41,298 nucleotides of DNA. Source: Prevotella sp. (lineage in GTDB: Bacteria; Bacteroidota; Bacteroidia; Bacteroidales; Bacteroidaceae). Positions 16,674 through 25,805 of the stretch are shown one piece after another. Where the stretch lies: positions 1 through 41,298 of the forward strand of contig JAFZCU010000083.1 of the NCBI GenBank assembly GCA_017556145.1, given 5' to 3'. The stretch's first letter is position 1; the number at the start of each line of letters is the position of its first letter. The notes below the pieces were generated by a model. That model was not told where the DNA came from. It did no database searches and saw only the letters and a program-made list of their open reading frames with translations. A program made the translations under genes and the position numbers.

Positions 16674-18014
16674 TTACACAATGGGCAATGAGATACCGCA
16701 GATTTTCTGATACACATCGAGAGCATAGACATCAGTCATACCACTGATATAATCGATGACGGCCATCAGGCGGGTTTCAAGATCAGGAGAGTCAATGTCG
16801 TACTGACTACTGACCCGGCTGATCAATTGTTTAGAATAGAAGCGGTCGGGATGGTGAGCAGCTTCGACAAAATGCGTCATCAGAGTCTCCATGATCTTAT
16901 AACCCGACAGTTCCACATCGAGGACAGGACGACTCTTGTAGATACGTTTGACGGAAAGGTCTGCACAGTGTTTATAAGCCTCACAAGGCAACGGGGCTAT
17001 ATGATCAATGAGCGAACCCTTGAAAGCGCCACTAAGGAAATCGTCTTCGTGTTCCACAAATACTTTCACGCATTCATTCTCCAAAAGGCCAATGGCGCGG
17101 GCACGCATATACACTATCTTTTCATTATCATCAGTCAGGCCTTCATCAATGATGCGCTGTTGTATCTTTCCACGTGTCGTTTCATCAAAGAAGCCAAGCA
17201 GTAATTGGGCAGTCTCTTCGTATGAAAGAATTTTAAGTTTATGTGCATCCTCAATATCCATGATCTCATAACAGATATCATCGGCAGCCTCCACAAGATA
17301 TACCAAAGGATGACGTGCATATTTCAAGGGATCACCAGGCTCAGACAAGCAAATAATGCCCAATTCATCGGCAACTCTCCGAAAAATATCACGCTCCGAA
17401 TTAAAAAATCCGAACTTCCCCTTCTTACTGGGAGCAGAAGAGGAATAAGGATATTTCACGATGCTTGCCAACATGGAATAAGTCATGACAAATCCACCTG
17501 CTCTCCTTCCCTTGAATTGATGGGTGAGCAGACGAAAAGCATTGGCATTACCTTCGAAATGGGTGATATCGTCCCAGAACTGGTGACTGACCTCGCGCTG
17601 TAAGTCACTTCCCGGACCTTCTGTAAAGTAGGTCTGAATCGCCTTTTCGCCACTGTGGCCGAAAGGTGGATTTCCCATGTCATGAGCCAAACAAGCCGTT
17701 GCGACAATCTGTCCAATCTCAGAAAAGAGCGTATTCTCAAGTTCTGGATGTCGGATTATCAGTTTACCAGCCACATCATTGCCCAATGACATACCGACAC
17801 TGGCCACTTCCAGGGAATGGGTCAGGCGGTTGTGTACAAAGATACTGCCAGGCAAAGGAAACACCTGTGTCTTGTTCTGCAGACGGCGGAAAGGCGCAGA
17901 GAAAATCAGACGGTCATAGTCACGTTTGAACTCTGTCCTGTCGTCATGACGCTCGGAGTGTTTATGCTCCTGTCCGAGACGTTTATTTGATATTAATTGC
18001 AGCCAATTCATCAT
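16674..18014 (-). CDS. dgt: Deoxyguanosinetriphosphate triphosphohydrolase-like protein
   Basis: Hydrolyses dGTP (or other dNTPs) to the deoxynucleoside and triphosphate. A 446-residue HD-domain enzyme with the metal-binding order HNRLTHSLEV, then CLAHDMGNPPFGHSGE (the HD pair), then LVEAADDICYEIMDIEDA with the late Asp. The N-terminal RTEFKRDYDRLIFSAPFRRL is a hallmark of the family. It begins with two adjacent ATGs. It is divergent from dut across 117 bases, so two nucleotide-sanitising enzymes share one regulatory gap. The GH53 gene follows closely on the same strand. Confidence 0.93.
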   Translation of the reverse strand: MMNWLQLISNKRLGQEHKHSERHDDRTEFKRDYDRLIFSAPFRRLQNKTQVFPLPGSIFVHNRLTHSLEVASVGMSLGNDVAGKLIIRHPELENTLFSEIGQIVATACLAHDMGNPPFGHSGEKAIQTYFTEGPGSDLQREVSHQFWDDITHFEGNANAFRLLTHQFKGRRAGGFVMTYSMLASIVKYPYSSSAPSKKGKFGFFNSERDIFRRVADELGIICLSEPGDPLKYARHPLVYLVEAADDICYEIMDIEDAHKLKILSYEETAQLLLGFFDETTRGKIQQRIIDEGLTDDNEKIVYMRARAIGLLENECVKVFVEHEDDFLSGAFKGSLIDHIAPLPCEAYKHCADLSVKRIYKSRPVLDVELSGYKIMETLMTHFVEAAHHPDRFYSKQLISRVSSQYDIDSPDLETRLMAVIDYISGMTDVYALDVYQKICGISLPIV

Positions 18015-18024
18015 AACTTGGCCG

Positions 18025-18032
18025 CAAAGTTA
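18025..18032 (-). promoter_or_regulatory. dgt promoter -7 element
   Basis: On the minus strand this reads TAACTTTG. It lies 10 bases before the dgt ATG, so the leader would be very short. No well-spaced TTTG -33 box was found. Confidence 0.55.
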
Positions 18033-18096
18033 ATATATTTTCCCCAAAATCAGCGTTAATAGGTGTTAATCTATGAAATCTATGGCATAAAATGCT

Positions 18097-18104
18097 TACC
18101 TTTG
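18097..18104 (+). promoter_or_regulatory. dut operon promoter -7 element
   Basis: TACCTTTG lies 27 bases before the dut ATG. A clear TTTG box at 19-21 bases upstream is missing. Confidence 0.6.
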
Positions 18105-18131
18105 CACATTATTTATTGAGTTTTCGAAAAA

Positions 18132-18569
18132 ATGTTGACGATAAAAGTAGTAAACAAAGGACATCAACCACTGCCGCAGTATGCTACCAGCCAGAGTGCG
18201 GGCATGGATCTCAGGGCTAATCTTGATGAAGCGATTACGCTGAAGCCCCTGGAGCGCCGTCTGATTCCCACAGGCCTCCACATCTCCCTACCCGTAGGCT
18301 ATGAGGCACAGGTTCGTCCACGCAGTGGTTTAGCTCTGAAAAAGGGTATCACGGTACTGAATTCGCCCGGCACCATCGATGCCGACTATCGTGGCGAAAT
18401 CGGTGTCGTGTTGATCAATCTCTCGCAGGAAGACTTCGTTGTTGAGGATGGCGAGCGCATTGCCCAGATGGTGATAGCCCGCCATGAGCAGGCAGAGTTT
18501 GAGGCAGTTGAAATACTCGACGAAACAATTCGTGGTGAAGGAGGATATGGCCATACAGGTGTGAAATAA
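18132..18569 (+). CDS. dut: Deoxyuridine 5'-triphosphate nucleotidohydrolase
   Basis: Converts dUTP to dUMP and pyrophosphate, keeping uracil out of DNA and feeding dTMP synthesis. The 145-residue protein has the trimeric dUTPase motifs in order: [41 protein letters not shown], and the C-terminal glycine-rich [11 protein letters not shown] that closes over the active site. It starts a four-gene set with the TPR lipoprotein, the DUF4292 lipoprotein and the EnvC-like protein, an order I recall from other Bacteroidales. Confidence 0.97.
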   Translation: MLTIKVVNKGHQPLPQYATSQSAGMDLRANLDEAITLKPLERRLIPTGLHISLPVGYEAQVRPRSGLALKKGITVLNSPGTIDADYRGEIGVVLINLSQEDFVVEDGERIAQMVIARHEQAEFEAVEILDETIRGEGGYGHTGVK

Positions 18570-18576
18570 AGGAGGA

Positions 18577-20346
18577 ATGAATTACATCAGGAGCATATTT
18601 GGAGGATTAGGACTGGCCGTTGCCATTGCAGCGTCCTTCTGTGCTTGTGGCACGGTTCAGAAGCCCGTTGTCCCATCCGCTCAGTCTCCTGTCGTTAAGC
18701 CACTGTCTGCAGAACAACAACGGAAGTACGACCAATTCTTCCTCGATGCCATCATAGAGCGGGAAAAGGGTCATTCTGATGCCGCCTTCGACTTGCTTCG
18801 CCATTGCTTAGACATCAATCCGAATGCCTCTGAAGCCCATTTTTTCCTGGCTCAGTATTACAACGCACTTGAGGCAGACTCCCTCTCGCTGGCTCATTTC
18901 AAGCGGGCGGCAGAACTCAATCCCGACAACGAGACCTACATGGAAACCTTGTCACAGGTCTATATCCGACAAAAGGATTACAAGACGGCAATCAGCGTAG
19001 TCGAGGGTCTTTATAACCGTAACAAGGACAGAGAGGATCTTCTGGAATTGCTTTTCCAACTCTATCAGCAGGTGAGGGACTATCCCAATGCCATATCCGT
19101 CTTGGAGCGTATTGAAAATATCGACGGTAAAAGCGAACGCCTGTCGATGGCAAAAAGTGAATGCTACACACAAATGGGCAATCAGAAGGCCGCTATTGCC
19201 GAGATAGCAGAACTTGCCAAGCAATACCCCAACGACCTGAACTATCAAGGTCTCTACGGAGATATGCTGATGATGAACGGCGAAGAGAAGCAAGCCTTGG
19301 ATGTGTTTAATCTAGTGCTCAAGGAAGAGCCCGACAACAGCCGCGTTCTGATGGCCCTTCGCAACTATTATCAGTCCAAGGAAGACACCCTCACGGCCGA
19401 CTCTTTGTTAGAACGTCTGTTGTTTAGTCGCAATACACAGCAGGAAAACAAAATATATCTCATCCGACAGGAAATATTAGCCAGTGAAGCCAACGGAGGC
19501 GACAGCTCCAAGGTATTGTCTCTCTTCAGGAAGATGAATGCTTTGCAGCCCGATGCTGACATGTCGATTCTGCAAGCAACCTATATGGACTTGAAGAAAA
19601 TGCCAAAGGACAGTATCAATCCCGTTCTGGAACATGTACTCAACATTGCTCCCGACAATTCCGCAGCCCGGCTCCAGTTGGTGGCCAATGCCTGGGAGGC
19701 AGAAGACATGAACCGTATTGTAGACCTCTGTCAGGCAGCCCGTCAGTACAATCCCGACGAGATGGCCTTCTATTATTACCAAGGCATCGCCTACTATAAG
19801 CTGGAGAAACTCGACGAAGCCTTATCTGCTTTCCAGAATGGTATCGGAGTCATCAATGATAACAGCAATCCAAATATCGTCTCCGACTTCTACGCCGTCA
19901 TGGGTGACATCCTCCATCAGAAAGGGCTGGCAGAAGAGGCCTATGCCGCCTATGACTCCTGTCTGCAGTGGAAGGAAGACAATATCGGCTGTCTGAACAA
20001 CTACGCCTATTACCTGAGCGAGGAGGGTGTCCAACTCGACAAGGCAGAGCAGATGAGTTATAAGACTATCAAGGCAGAGCCGAAGAATGCCACCTACCTC
20101 GACACGTATGCCTGGATATTGTTTATGCAGCAGCGCTATAGCGAAGCCCGCATTTATATCGATCAAGCCCTACAGAACAAGGATGACTCTGTCGACAACT
20201 CTGTTATCCTTGAGCATGCTGGCGACATCTACTCTTTCTGTCAGCAACCTGACCAGGCACTCGTCTACTGGCAGGATGCTCTGAAGACAGCTCCTGAGAA
20301 TCAGGTCTTAATACGAAAAATCAAACTTAAAAAATACATAAAGTAA
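18577..20346 (+). CDS. TPR-repeat lipoprotein
   Basis: A 589-residue protein with a lipoprotein-type signal (GLAVAIAASFCACG) and many tetratricopeptide repeats along its length, for example PNASEAHFFLAQYYNALEAD and MAFYYYQGIAYYKLEKLDEA. It is probably anchored in the outer membrane, facing the periplasm, and acts as a protein scaffold. An AAAGGAGG sequence overlaps the dut stop and sits one base before the ATG. Its stop overlaps the next start as TAATG, so expression with the DUF4292 lipoprotein is coupled. No catalytic domain is visible; the envelope-related neighbours suggest a role in cell-wall or outer-membrane upkeep. Confidence 0.88.
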   Translation: MNYIRSIFGGLGLAVAIAASFCACGTVQKPVVPSAQSPVVKPLSAEQQRKYDQFFLDAIIEREKGHSDAAFDLLRHCLDINPNASEAHFFLAQYYNALEADSLSLAHFKRAAELNPDNETYMETLSQVYIRQKDYKTAISVVEGLYNRNKDREDLLELLFQLYQQVRDYPNAISVLERIENIDGKSERLSMAKSECYTQMGNQKAAIAEIAELAKQYPNDLNYQGLYGDMLMMNGEEKQALDVFNLVLKEEPDNSRVLMALRNYYQSKEDTLTADSLLERLLFSRNTQQENKIYLIRQEILASEANGGDSSKVLSLFRKMNALQPDADMSILQATYMDLKKMPKDSINPVLEHVLNIAPDNSAARLQLVANAWEAEDMNRIVDLCQAARQYNPDEMAFYYYQGIAYYKLEKLDEALSAFQNGIGVINDNSNPNIVSDFYAVMGDILHQKGLAEEAYAAYDSCLQWKEDNIGCLNNYAYYLSEEGVQLDKAEQMSYKTIKAEPKNATYLDTYAWILFMQQRYSEARIYIDQALQNKDDSVDNSVILEHAGDIYSFCQQPDQALVYWQDALKTAPENQVLIRKIKLKKYIK

Positions 20347-21209
20347 TGAAAGCAACTGGTATTTTAAAAATTGCAGCGCTGGTAATGCCGCTAATTTTAT
20401 GTTCTTGTGCCTCTAAAAAGAAGGCCGTAGTAGAAAACAAGCCATTGACCTCTGAACAGTTGGCTACGCAGGGTTTCATCAGCAAAGTCCAGGAGAATGC
20501 CCTTTCTCAGAAGTTTATCACCTCGAAGTTGAAGTTTTCTGTCGAGACAGGTGCCCAGAAACTGACACTTACCGGCAACCTGAAGATGAAGCGTGACGAT
20601 TGTATTCGTCTGCAGCTCATGGCTTTTGGTTTTGTGGAGGCTGGACGTATCGAGCTGACCCCAGACTATGTCCTGATTATGGACCGTATCAACAAGCAAT
20701 ACCTGAAAGCCCCTTATGTACAGGTGGATTTCATGCGCAACAATGGCTTGAACTTCAACACCATGCAGGCCCTCTTCTGGAACGAGCTCTCAAGACCGGC
20801 AAAGTATAGTATTAACAAAGACGCTATGCCTTCTGATACGGCTCAATACACGATGATTGAGAGTGGCGATGACATGGTCATCAACCTTGAGGCTGGCAAG
20901 ATGCTGTACAGCTGGTTAGCCAATAGGGCAAACGGTCAGATTCGTATGGCCAACATGCTCTACAAAGACAAGCTTAACAACAGTACTTCTCAGCTGAACT
21001 GGGATTATGAGGATTTTGAGGAGGTCAACAACAAGCTGTTCCCAAAGAAGTCAATGATTACCTTGACTGCTCCGAAAAAGGAAGTGAAGCTCAGCATGAC
21101 CCTCAACTATATCAAGCACGATACCGATTGGGAGACACGGACAGAAGTGTCGAACAAATACCGTGAGGTAACAATCGACGAGATCCTCAACCGCTTTATG
21201 TCTCTGTAG
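20346..21209 (+). CDS. DUF4292-type lipoprotein
   Basis: A 287-residue lipoprotein; the signal ends in LILCSCASKK, with a lipid-modified Cys. The rest is beta-rich (KLKFSVETGAQKLTLTGNLK, DCIRLQLMAFGFVEAGRIEL) and fits DUF4292, whose fold is often compared to the LolA/LolB lipoprotein carriers. That comparison is from family knowledge and does not prove function. It is coupled to the TPR lipoprotein by a TAATG overlap and is followed after 6 bases by the EnvC-like gene. The trio may form a periplasmic envelope complex. Confidence 0.82.
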   Translation: MKATGILKIAALVMPLILCSCASKKKAVVENKPLTSEQLATQGFISKVQENALSQKFITSKLKFSVETGAQKLTLTGNLKMKRDDCIRLQLMAFGFVEAGRIELTPDYVLIMDRINKQYLKAPYVQVDFMRNNGLNFNTMQALFWNELSRPAKYSINKDAMPSDTAQYTMIESGDDMVINLEAGKMLYSWLANRANGQIRMANMLYKDKLNNSTSQLNWDYEDFEEVNNKLFPKKSMITLTAPKKEVKLSMTLNYIKHDTDWETRTEVSNKYREVTIDEILNRFMSL

Positions 21210-21215
21210 TCTCTG

Positions 21216-22838
21216 ATGAACCATCTGTTCACCCTGCTACTCTGTCTGTGCATGGTGATGGTTGTTCCAGCCCAGCAGAAGAAAAACTCTTCTGTCAAGC
21301 AAAAGGCAACCACCGCCAAGGCCATTGTCGCCAAGAAGAAAACGCCTGCAACGAAGACTGCGACAAAAACTCAAAAAACGAAAACGACCAAGGCCAAGCA
21401 ACCTGTTGTCACCGTGCAGAGTCTGAAGGACGAACGACAGAAAATTCAAAAGCAGATTCAGGAACAGAAAAGGAAGCTTGTGGAAAACGAGCGTAATGTC
21501 AAGCAGCGACTCCAAAATTTGCTGGTAATCAATAATGAAATTGACGACAAACGGAAGACGATAGACACCATCAAAAACGATATCGGCATTCTTGACGGTA
21601 ACATTGATGAGCTGAATAAGCACATTCAGGTGCTGGAGCAGGAACTTGACACACGTAAACAGCGTTTTATGAAGTCACTGCGCTATATGCACAGGAACCG
21701 GAATATCGAGAATCGTCTGATGTTCATCTTCAGTGCCCAGAATTTCTCTCAGATGTACCGCCGCCTGCGTTTTGTCCGCGAATACGCCGTTTACCAACGG
21801 GCACAAGGCGAGGCAGTCAAGGCAATGAAGGATGAAGTTAGCAAGGCTGCTGAAGAACTGTCGGCCACCAAACGTCAGAAAAACGACCTGCTCTACCGTG
21901 GTGAACAGGAGAAGAAAGCCTTGGAAGGAAAACAGCAGGAGCAGCAAAATGTAGTTACTTCCCTACAGAAACAGCAGAAAGCAATACAAAATATCATCAG
22001 TCAACAGCAGAAGAAGGATGCTGAGCTCAATGCACGGATTGACAAGATGATTGCTGAGGAAATCGCCCGTGCTAAGGCCCGTGCAGAGGCAGAGCGAAAG
22101 CGGAAGGCCGCAGAAGAAGCAGCCAAGAAACGAGCCGAGGAACTTGCCCGTAAGAAAGCTGCTGCTGAAGCAGCAGCCCGTGAAAATGCCCGTCGCATCG
22201 CAGAGGCAAAAGCCCGTGAAGAGAAGGCAAAAGCCGAAGCCCGTGCTGCCGCCCGCAAGAGTGCAGAGGAGAAACGTAAGGCCGAAGAGGCAGCCCGCAA
22301 AGCTGAACGCGCCCGCAAAGAAGAAGAGCGGAAGGCTGCTGCTGAGGCCAAAGCCCGTGAAAAAGAAATCGTTGAAGAGAAACGTAAGGCCAAGGAAGAA
22401 AACGACTGGACCGTCTCAACAGAAGATCGCAAGTTGGGTGGCAGTTTTGAGAGCAACCGCGGCCGTCTGCCTATGCCGCTGACAGGTGGTTACAAGATTG
22501 TCAACCGTTTTGGCCAATATGCCGTCGATGGCGTTAAGGGAAATATCTCCCTCGACAACAAGGGCATCAAGATCAAAGGCCAGCCTGGCGCTTACGCCCG
22601 TAGCGTATTCGACGGCAAGGTGACGGCGGTCTTTGGCTATGATGGCGCCATGGTGGTCATCATCTCTCACGGCACCTACCTCACCGTCTATACGAATCTG
22701 GCTGCCGTCAGTGTTATCAATGGCCAGAGGGTAACGGCCCGTCAGACGCTTGGCAGAATCGGAGGCGATGGAATCATGCAATTCCAGCTCCGTCGTGGGA
22801 ACACGCCACTGAACCCGATGTCATGGCTGGGAAGATAG
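21216..22838 (+). CDS. EnvC-like murein hydrolase activator with degenerate LytM domain
   Basis: A 540-residue periplasmic protein. A signal peptide ending near VPAQQ is followed by a Lys/Thr/Ala-rich linker, two coiled-coil regions (about 70-160 and 200-280), a long Ala/Lys/Glu/Arg-rich helix (about 280-395) and a C-terminal LytM/M23 fold. That last domain lacks the zinc ligands: the usual HxxxD region and the HxH region read FQLRRGN here. It is therefore more likely an activator of an amidase than a peptidase, as for E. coli EnvC. It is the last gene of the dut-TPR-DUF4292 set and probably acts in daughter-cell separation. Confidence 0.85.
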   Translation: MNHLFTLLLCLCMVMVVPAQQKKNSSVKQKATTAKAIVAKKKTPATKTATKTQKTKTTKAKQPVVTVQSLKDERQKIQKQIQEQKRKLVENERNVKQRLQNLLVINNEIDDKRKTIDTIKNDIGILDGNIDELNKHIQVLEQELDTRKQRFMKSLRYMHRNRNIENRLMFIFSAQNFSQMYRRLRFVREYAVYQRAQGEAVKAMKDEVSKAAEELSATKRQKNDLLYRGEQEKKALEGKQQEQQNVVTSLQKQQKAIQNIISQQQKKDAELNARIDKMIAEEIARAKARAEAERKRKAAEEAAKKRAEELARKKAAAEAAARENARRIAEAKAREEKAKAEARAAARKSAEEKRKAEEAARKAERARKEEERKAAAEAKAREKEIVEEKRKAKEENDWTVSTEDRKLGGSFESNRGRLPMPLTGGYKIVNRFGQYAVDGVKGNISLDNKGIKIKGQPGAYARSVFDGKVTAVFGYDGAMVVIISHGTYLTVYTNLAAVSVINGQRVTARQTLGRIGGDGIMQFQLRRGNTPLNPMSWLGR

Positions 22839-22869
22839 AAGATAGAAGTAAAAAAGCGATAAGTGAGAT

Positions 22870-23928
22870 ATGGAACTCAGAGATTACACAAACGATGCTG
22901 TTGAACTGCTGAAGGCGCTGATTGCGACACCTTCGGAAAGCAGGAATGAAACCCGTGCCGCCAATCTGTTGAGTCGGTATCTTGACCATTGGGGTCTGCC
23001 CCACGGTAGGGAAGGAAACAATCTGTGGGTTGGTTGTTACGACTGGGACAATAACCGTCCTACCGTCATGCTCAATGCGCATATCGATACCGTCAAACCT
23101 GTAGCATCCTGGACACGTGATCCCTATCGACCGACTATCGTGGACGACACGCTATATGGCTTGGGCTCAAATGACTGTGGCGGTGGATTAGTATCCCTGC
23201 TTCAGGCTTACCGTATCCTGCTCCATAGGCCACGTAGTTACAACCTGCTTTGGGTGGCTTCGGCAGAGGAAGAGGTGTCTGGCCAGGATGGTTTCAGCCG
23301 TGTACTTCCCCACTTGCCTAACATCGATGTGGCCATTGTCGGTGAGCCAACAAGTATGCAGCCTGCCATCGCCGAAAAAGGTCTGATGGTGATCGACGGA
23401 TATGCTGACGGCGTCAGCGGCCATGCCGCCCGCGAGGAAGGTGTGAATGCCATCTATGAGGCACTTGATGACCTCGTTTTCCTGCGCAACTATCAGTTCC
23501 GTAAAGTCAGTCCTTTATTGGGTCCGACAAAGATGACGGTAACGGTTATAGAAGCCGGCACTCAGCATAATGTGATTCCTGATCATCTGCATTTTGTAAT
23601 TGATGTGCGCACGAATGAGTATTATCAGAACGAATTCCTCTTTGAATTCCTGCGCAAGAAGATGCTGAAGTGCCGTCTCGAGGCCCGCTCCTTCCGTCTT
23701 CATTCATCCTGCATCCCAGAGACCCATCCTCTGATACAACGCTGTATCGCAATGGGTATGAAACCCTTCGGTTCACCAACACTTAGTGACCAGGCGCTCA
23801 TGTCGTTCCCGTCTTTCAAACTGGGACCTGGCGACTCTTCTCGCAGCCACGCCGCAGATGAATTCATCCGTATCTCAGAAATAGAGCATGCCATCAGCAC
23901 TTATGTCCAGTTATTGGAGAAGTATTGA
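22870..23928 (+). CDS. M20-family metallohydrolase (ArgE/DapE-like)
   Basis: A 352-residue zinc hydrolase of the acetylornithine deacetylase/succinyl-diaminopimelate desuccinylase group. Metal ligands are visible in MLNAHIDTV (His), GLGSNDCGGG (bridging Asp), ASAEEEVSG (catalytic Glu then ligand Glu), VGEPTSM and SRSHAADEF (late His). In Bacteroides such proteins act on N-succinyl- or N-acetyl-ornithine in arginine synthesis. No other arg gene is nearby, so the substrate is open. It follows the EnvC-like gene by 31 bases and is followed by the acyl-CoA synthetase. Confidence 0.85.
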   Translation: MELRDYTNDAVELLKALIATPSESRNETRAANLLSRYLDHWGLPHGREGNNLWVGCYDWDNNRPTVMLNAHIDTVKPVASWTRDPYRPTIVDDTLYGLGSNDCGGGLVSLLQAYRILLHRPRSYNLLWVASAEEEVSGQDGFSRVLPHLPNIDVAIVGEPTSMQPAIAEKGLMVIDGYADGVSGHAAREEGVNAIYEALDDLVFLRNYQFRKVSPLLGPTKMTVTVIEAGTQHNVIPDHLHFVIDVRTNEYYQNEFLFEFLRKKMLKCRLEARSFRLHSSCIPETHPLIQRCIAMGMKPFGSPTLSDQALMSFPSFKLGPGDSSRSHAADEFIRISEIEHAISTYVQLLEKY

Positions 23929-23949
23929 TAATAAAAAGGTAATAAATAT

Positions 23950-25758
23950 ATGCAGACAAACAGTCATTTATCACGGTTAATTCACGACCAAGCCAAGAAC
24001 TACGGTGACCGCGAGGCACTGATCTACAGAGACTTCGGCAGCAAGGAATGGAAGTCGTTTTCATGGAATCAGTTCTCCGACATGGTGAAGAAGGTGTCGA
24101 ACGCGATGCTGAACCTTGGCGTGAAAGTACAGGAAAACGTGGGTGTCTTCTCACAGAACTCCGTGCAGTACCTGTTTTGTGACTTCGGTGCATGGGGCAT
24201 TAGGGCTGTGACCATCCCCTTCTATGCTACCAGCAGCGAGCAGCAAATCCAGTTCATAGTAAGCGATGCCAAGATACGTTTCCTCTTTGTCGGTGAACAG
24301 GAACAGTACGACAAAGCCCGTCGCGTGGTCTCCATGTGCCAGACCCTGGAACGAATCATCGTCTTTGACCATAACGTGCGTATATCCACCCATGATCCCA
24401 ATGCGATGTACTTCGATGATTTCCTGAAACTGGGTGATAATTATCCGCGACAGACAGAGGTGGAAGCTATGCAGGCACAGGCATCGATGGACGACATTGC
24501 CAATATCCTATATACCTCAGGTACAACGGGCGACTCCAAGGGTGTTATCCTCACCTGCGGGCAATATCATGCAGCCTTTGAGGCTAACCACAAGTGTGTG
24601 CCGGTAGGTGAGAACGACCGTGTGTTGAACTTCCTGCCGTTCACCCATATTTTTGAGAAGGGTTGGAAAATCCTCTGTCTGACAGAAGGTGCCCGACTGA
24701 TTGTGAACACCTATCCTTTAGAGGTTCAGCAGTCGATGCGCGAAACCCATCCTACTTGTATGTCATCGGTACCCCGCTTCTGGGAAAAAGTGTACATGGG
24801 TGTACAAGAGCAGATCGACAAGGCCAGCGCCCCAAAACGCAAGTTGTTCCAGCACGCTCTCAGCGTGGGTAAGAAACATAATATCGACTATCTCGCAAAA
24901 GGCAAACGCCCCCCTTTGGCGCTGCACTTCGAATACGAGATGCTCAACAAGACCGTATTCTCCCTGGTCCGTAAGGAATTGGGACTGGAGGATGCCCACT
25001 TCTTCCCCACGGCTGGTGCGACGGTCAATCCTAAGGTGGAAGAATTTGTCCATTCCATCGGTATCAATATGATTGTAGGCTATGGTTTGACGGAGAGTCT
25101 GGCCACGGTGAGTTGCAACCATCTGGGGGAACCGTTCACCGTGGGTGGTGTCGGCATTCCCATCGAGGGTATCGATATAAAGATCAGCGACGAAGGTGAA
25201 ATCCTGCTCAAAGGCCCGACGATCACCATCGGTTATTACAACCGTGATGACCTGACCCGTGAGGCCTTTACCGACGACGGCTATTTCAAAACTGGCGACT
25301 CCGGCTATCTGAAAAATGGCGAACTCTTCCTGAAAGAGCGTATCAAGGACCTTTATAAGACCTCAAACGGCAAGTATATCGCACCACAGATGATTGAGTC
25401 AAAGCTGCTGGTGGACAAATACATCGACCAGATTGCCATCATCGCCGACCAACGTAAGTTCGTGTCAGCGCTCATCATACCCGTTTATCCACTTTTGGAG
25501 GAGTATGCCCGCGAACATCATATTCCGTTTGAGAACCGTGAGCAACTTTGCGCCGACAAGCAGATCTATGACATGATGAAAGAGCGCATCGACACATTGC
25601 AGCAGCAACTGGCCCACTATGAGCAGATCAAGCGTTTCACACTGCTGCCTCACCATTTCTCAATGGAGAAGGGAGAGCTCACCAATACGTTGAAGATCAA
25701 ACGTCGTGTGCTGAACGAAAACTACAAAAAAGAGATCGATGCGATGTATGATGAATAA
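23950..25758 (+). CDS. Long-chain acyl-CoA synthetase (AMP-forming)
   Basis: Activates fatty acids with ATP and CoA; cytoplasmic, membrane-associated. The 602-residue protein shows the adenylate-forming motifs: LYTSGTTGDSKGVIL (phosphate-binding loop), NFLPFTHIFEKGW, GYGLTES (adenine site), FKTGDSGYL and the hinge with LKERIKDLYKTSNGKYIAPQ, whose lysines are typical. The last 90 residues match the mobile C-terminal domain of FadD15-like enzymes. It may feed phospholipid synthesis or fatty-acid recycling; no beta-oxidation genes are seen nearby. Confidence 0.92.
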   Translation: MQTNSHLSRLIHDQAKNYGDREALIYRDFGSKEWKSFSWNQFSDMVKKVSNAMLNLGVKVQENVGVFSQNSVQYLFCDFGAWGIRAVTIPFYATSSEQQIQFIVSDAKIRFLFVGEQEQYDKARRVVSMCQTLERIIVFDHNVRISTHDPNAMYFDDFLKLGDNYPRQTEVEAMQAQASMDDIANILYTSGTTGDSKGVILTCGQYHAAFEANHKCVPVGENDRVLNFLPFTHIFEKGWKILCLTEGARLIVNTYPLEVQQSMRETHPTCMSSVPRFWEKVYMGVQEQIDKASAPKRKLFQHALSVGKKHNIDYLAKGKRPPLALHFEYEMLNKTVFSLVRKELGLEDAHFFPTAGATVNPKVEEFVHSIGINMIVGYGLTESLATVSCNHLGEPFTVGGVGIPIEGIDIKISDEGEILLKGPTITIGYYNRDDLTREAFTDDGYFKTGDSGYLKNGELFLKERIKDLYKTSNGKYIAPQMIESKLLVDKYIDQIAIIADQRKFVSALIIPVYPLLEEYAREHHIPFENREQLCADKQIYDMMKERIDTLQQQLAHYEQIKRFTLLPHHFSMEKGELTNTLKIKRRVLNENYKKEIDAMYDE

Positions 25759-25768
25759 TCTGCAAGCA

Positions 25769-25800
25769 TTTGGCGGTTTCAATTAATTGTTGTACCTTTG
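25769..25800 (+). promoter_or_regulatory. prfB promoter
   Basis: TTTG (25769-25772), 20 bases, then TACCTTTG (25793-25800), a full consensus match. The prfB ATG starts 5 bases later, so the transcript is probably leaderless or nearly so. Confidence 0.85.
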
Positions 25801-25805
25801 CACCC

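Noticed and set aside
22080-22400. Repetitive-looking DNA in the EnvC-like gene, considered as a tandem repeat or CRISPR-like array
   Set aside because: The repetition is at the amino-acid level (Ala, Lys, Glu, Arg codons) with no regular DNA unit or spacers.
22001-22456. Ser/Ala-rich antisense open frame opposite the EnvC-like helix
   Set aside because: It is a by-product of the Ala/Lys/Glu-rich repeats on the coding strand.
25770-25805. Upstream in-frame ATG for prfB giving a 12-residue extension
   Set aside because: It lies within the promoter, and the extension (MAVSINCCTFAP) is unlike RF2 starts.
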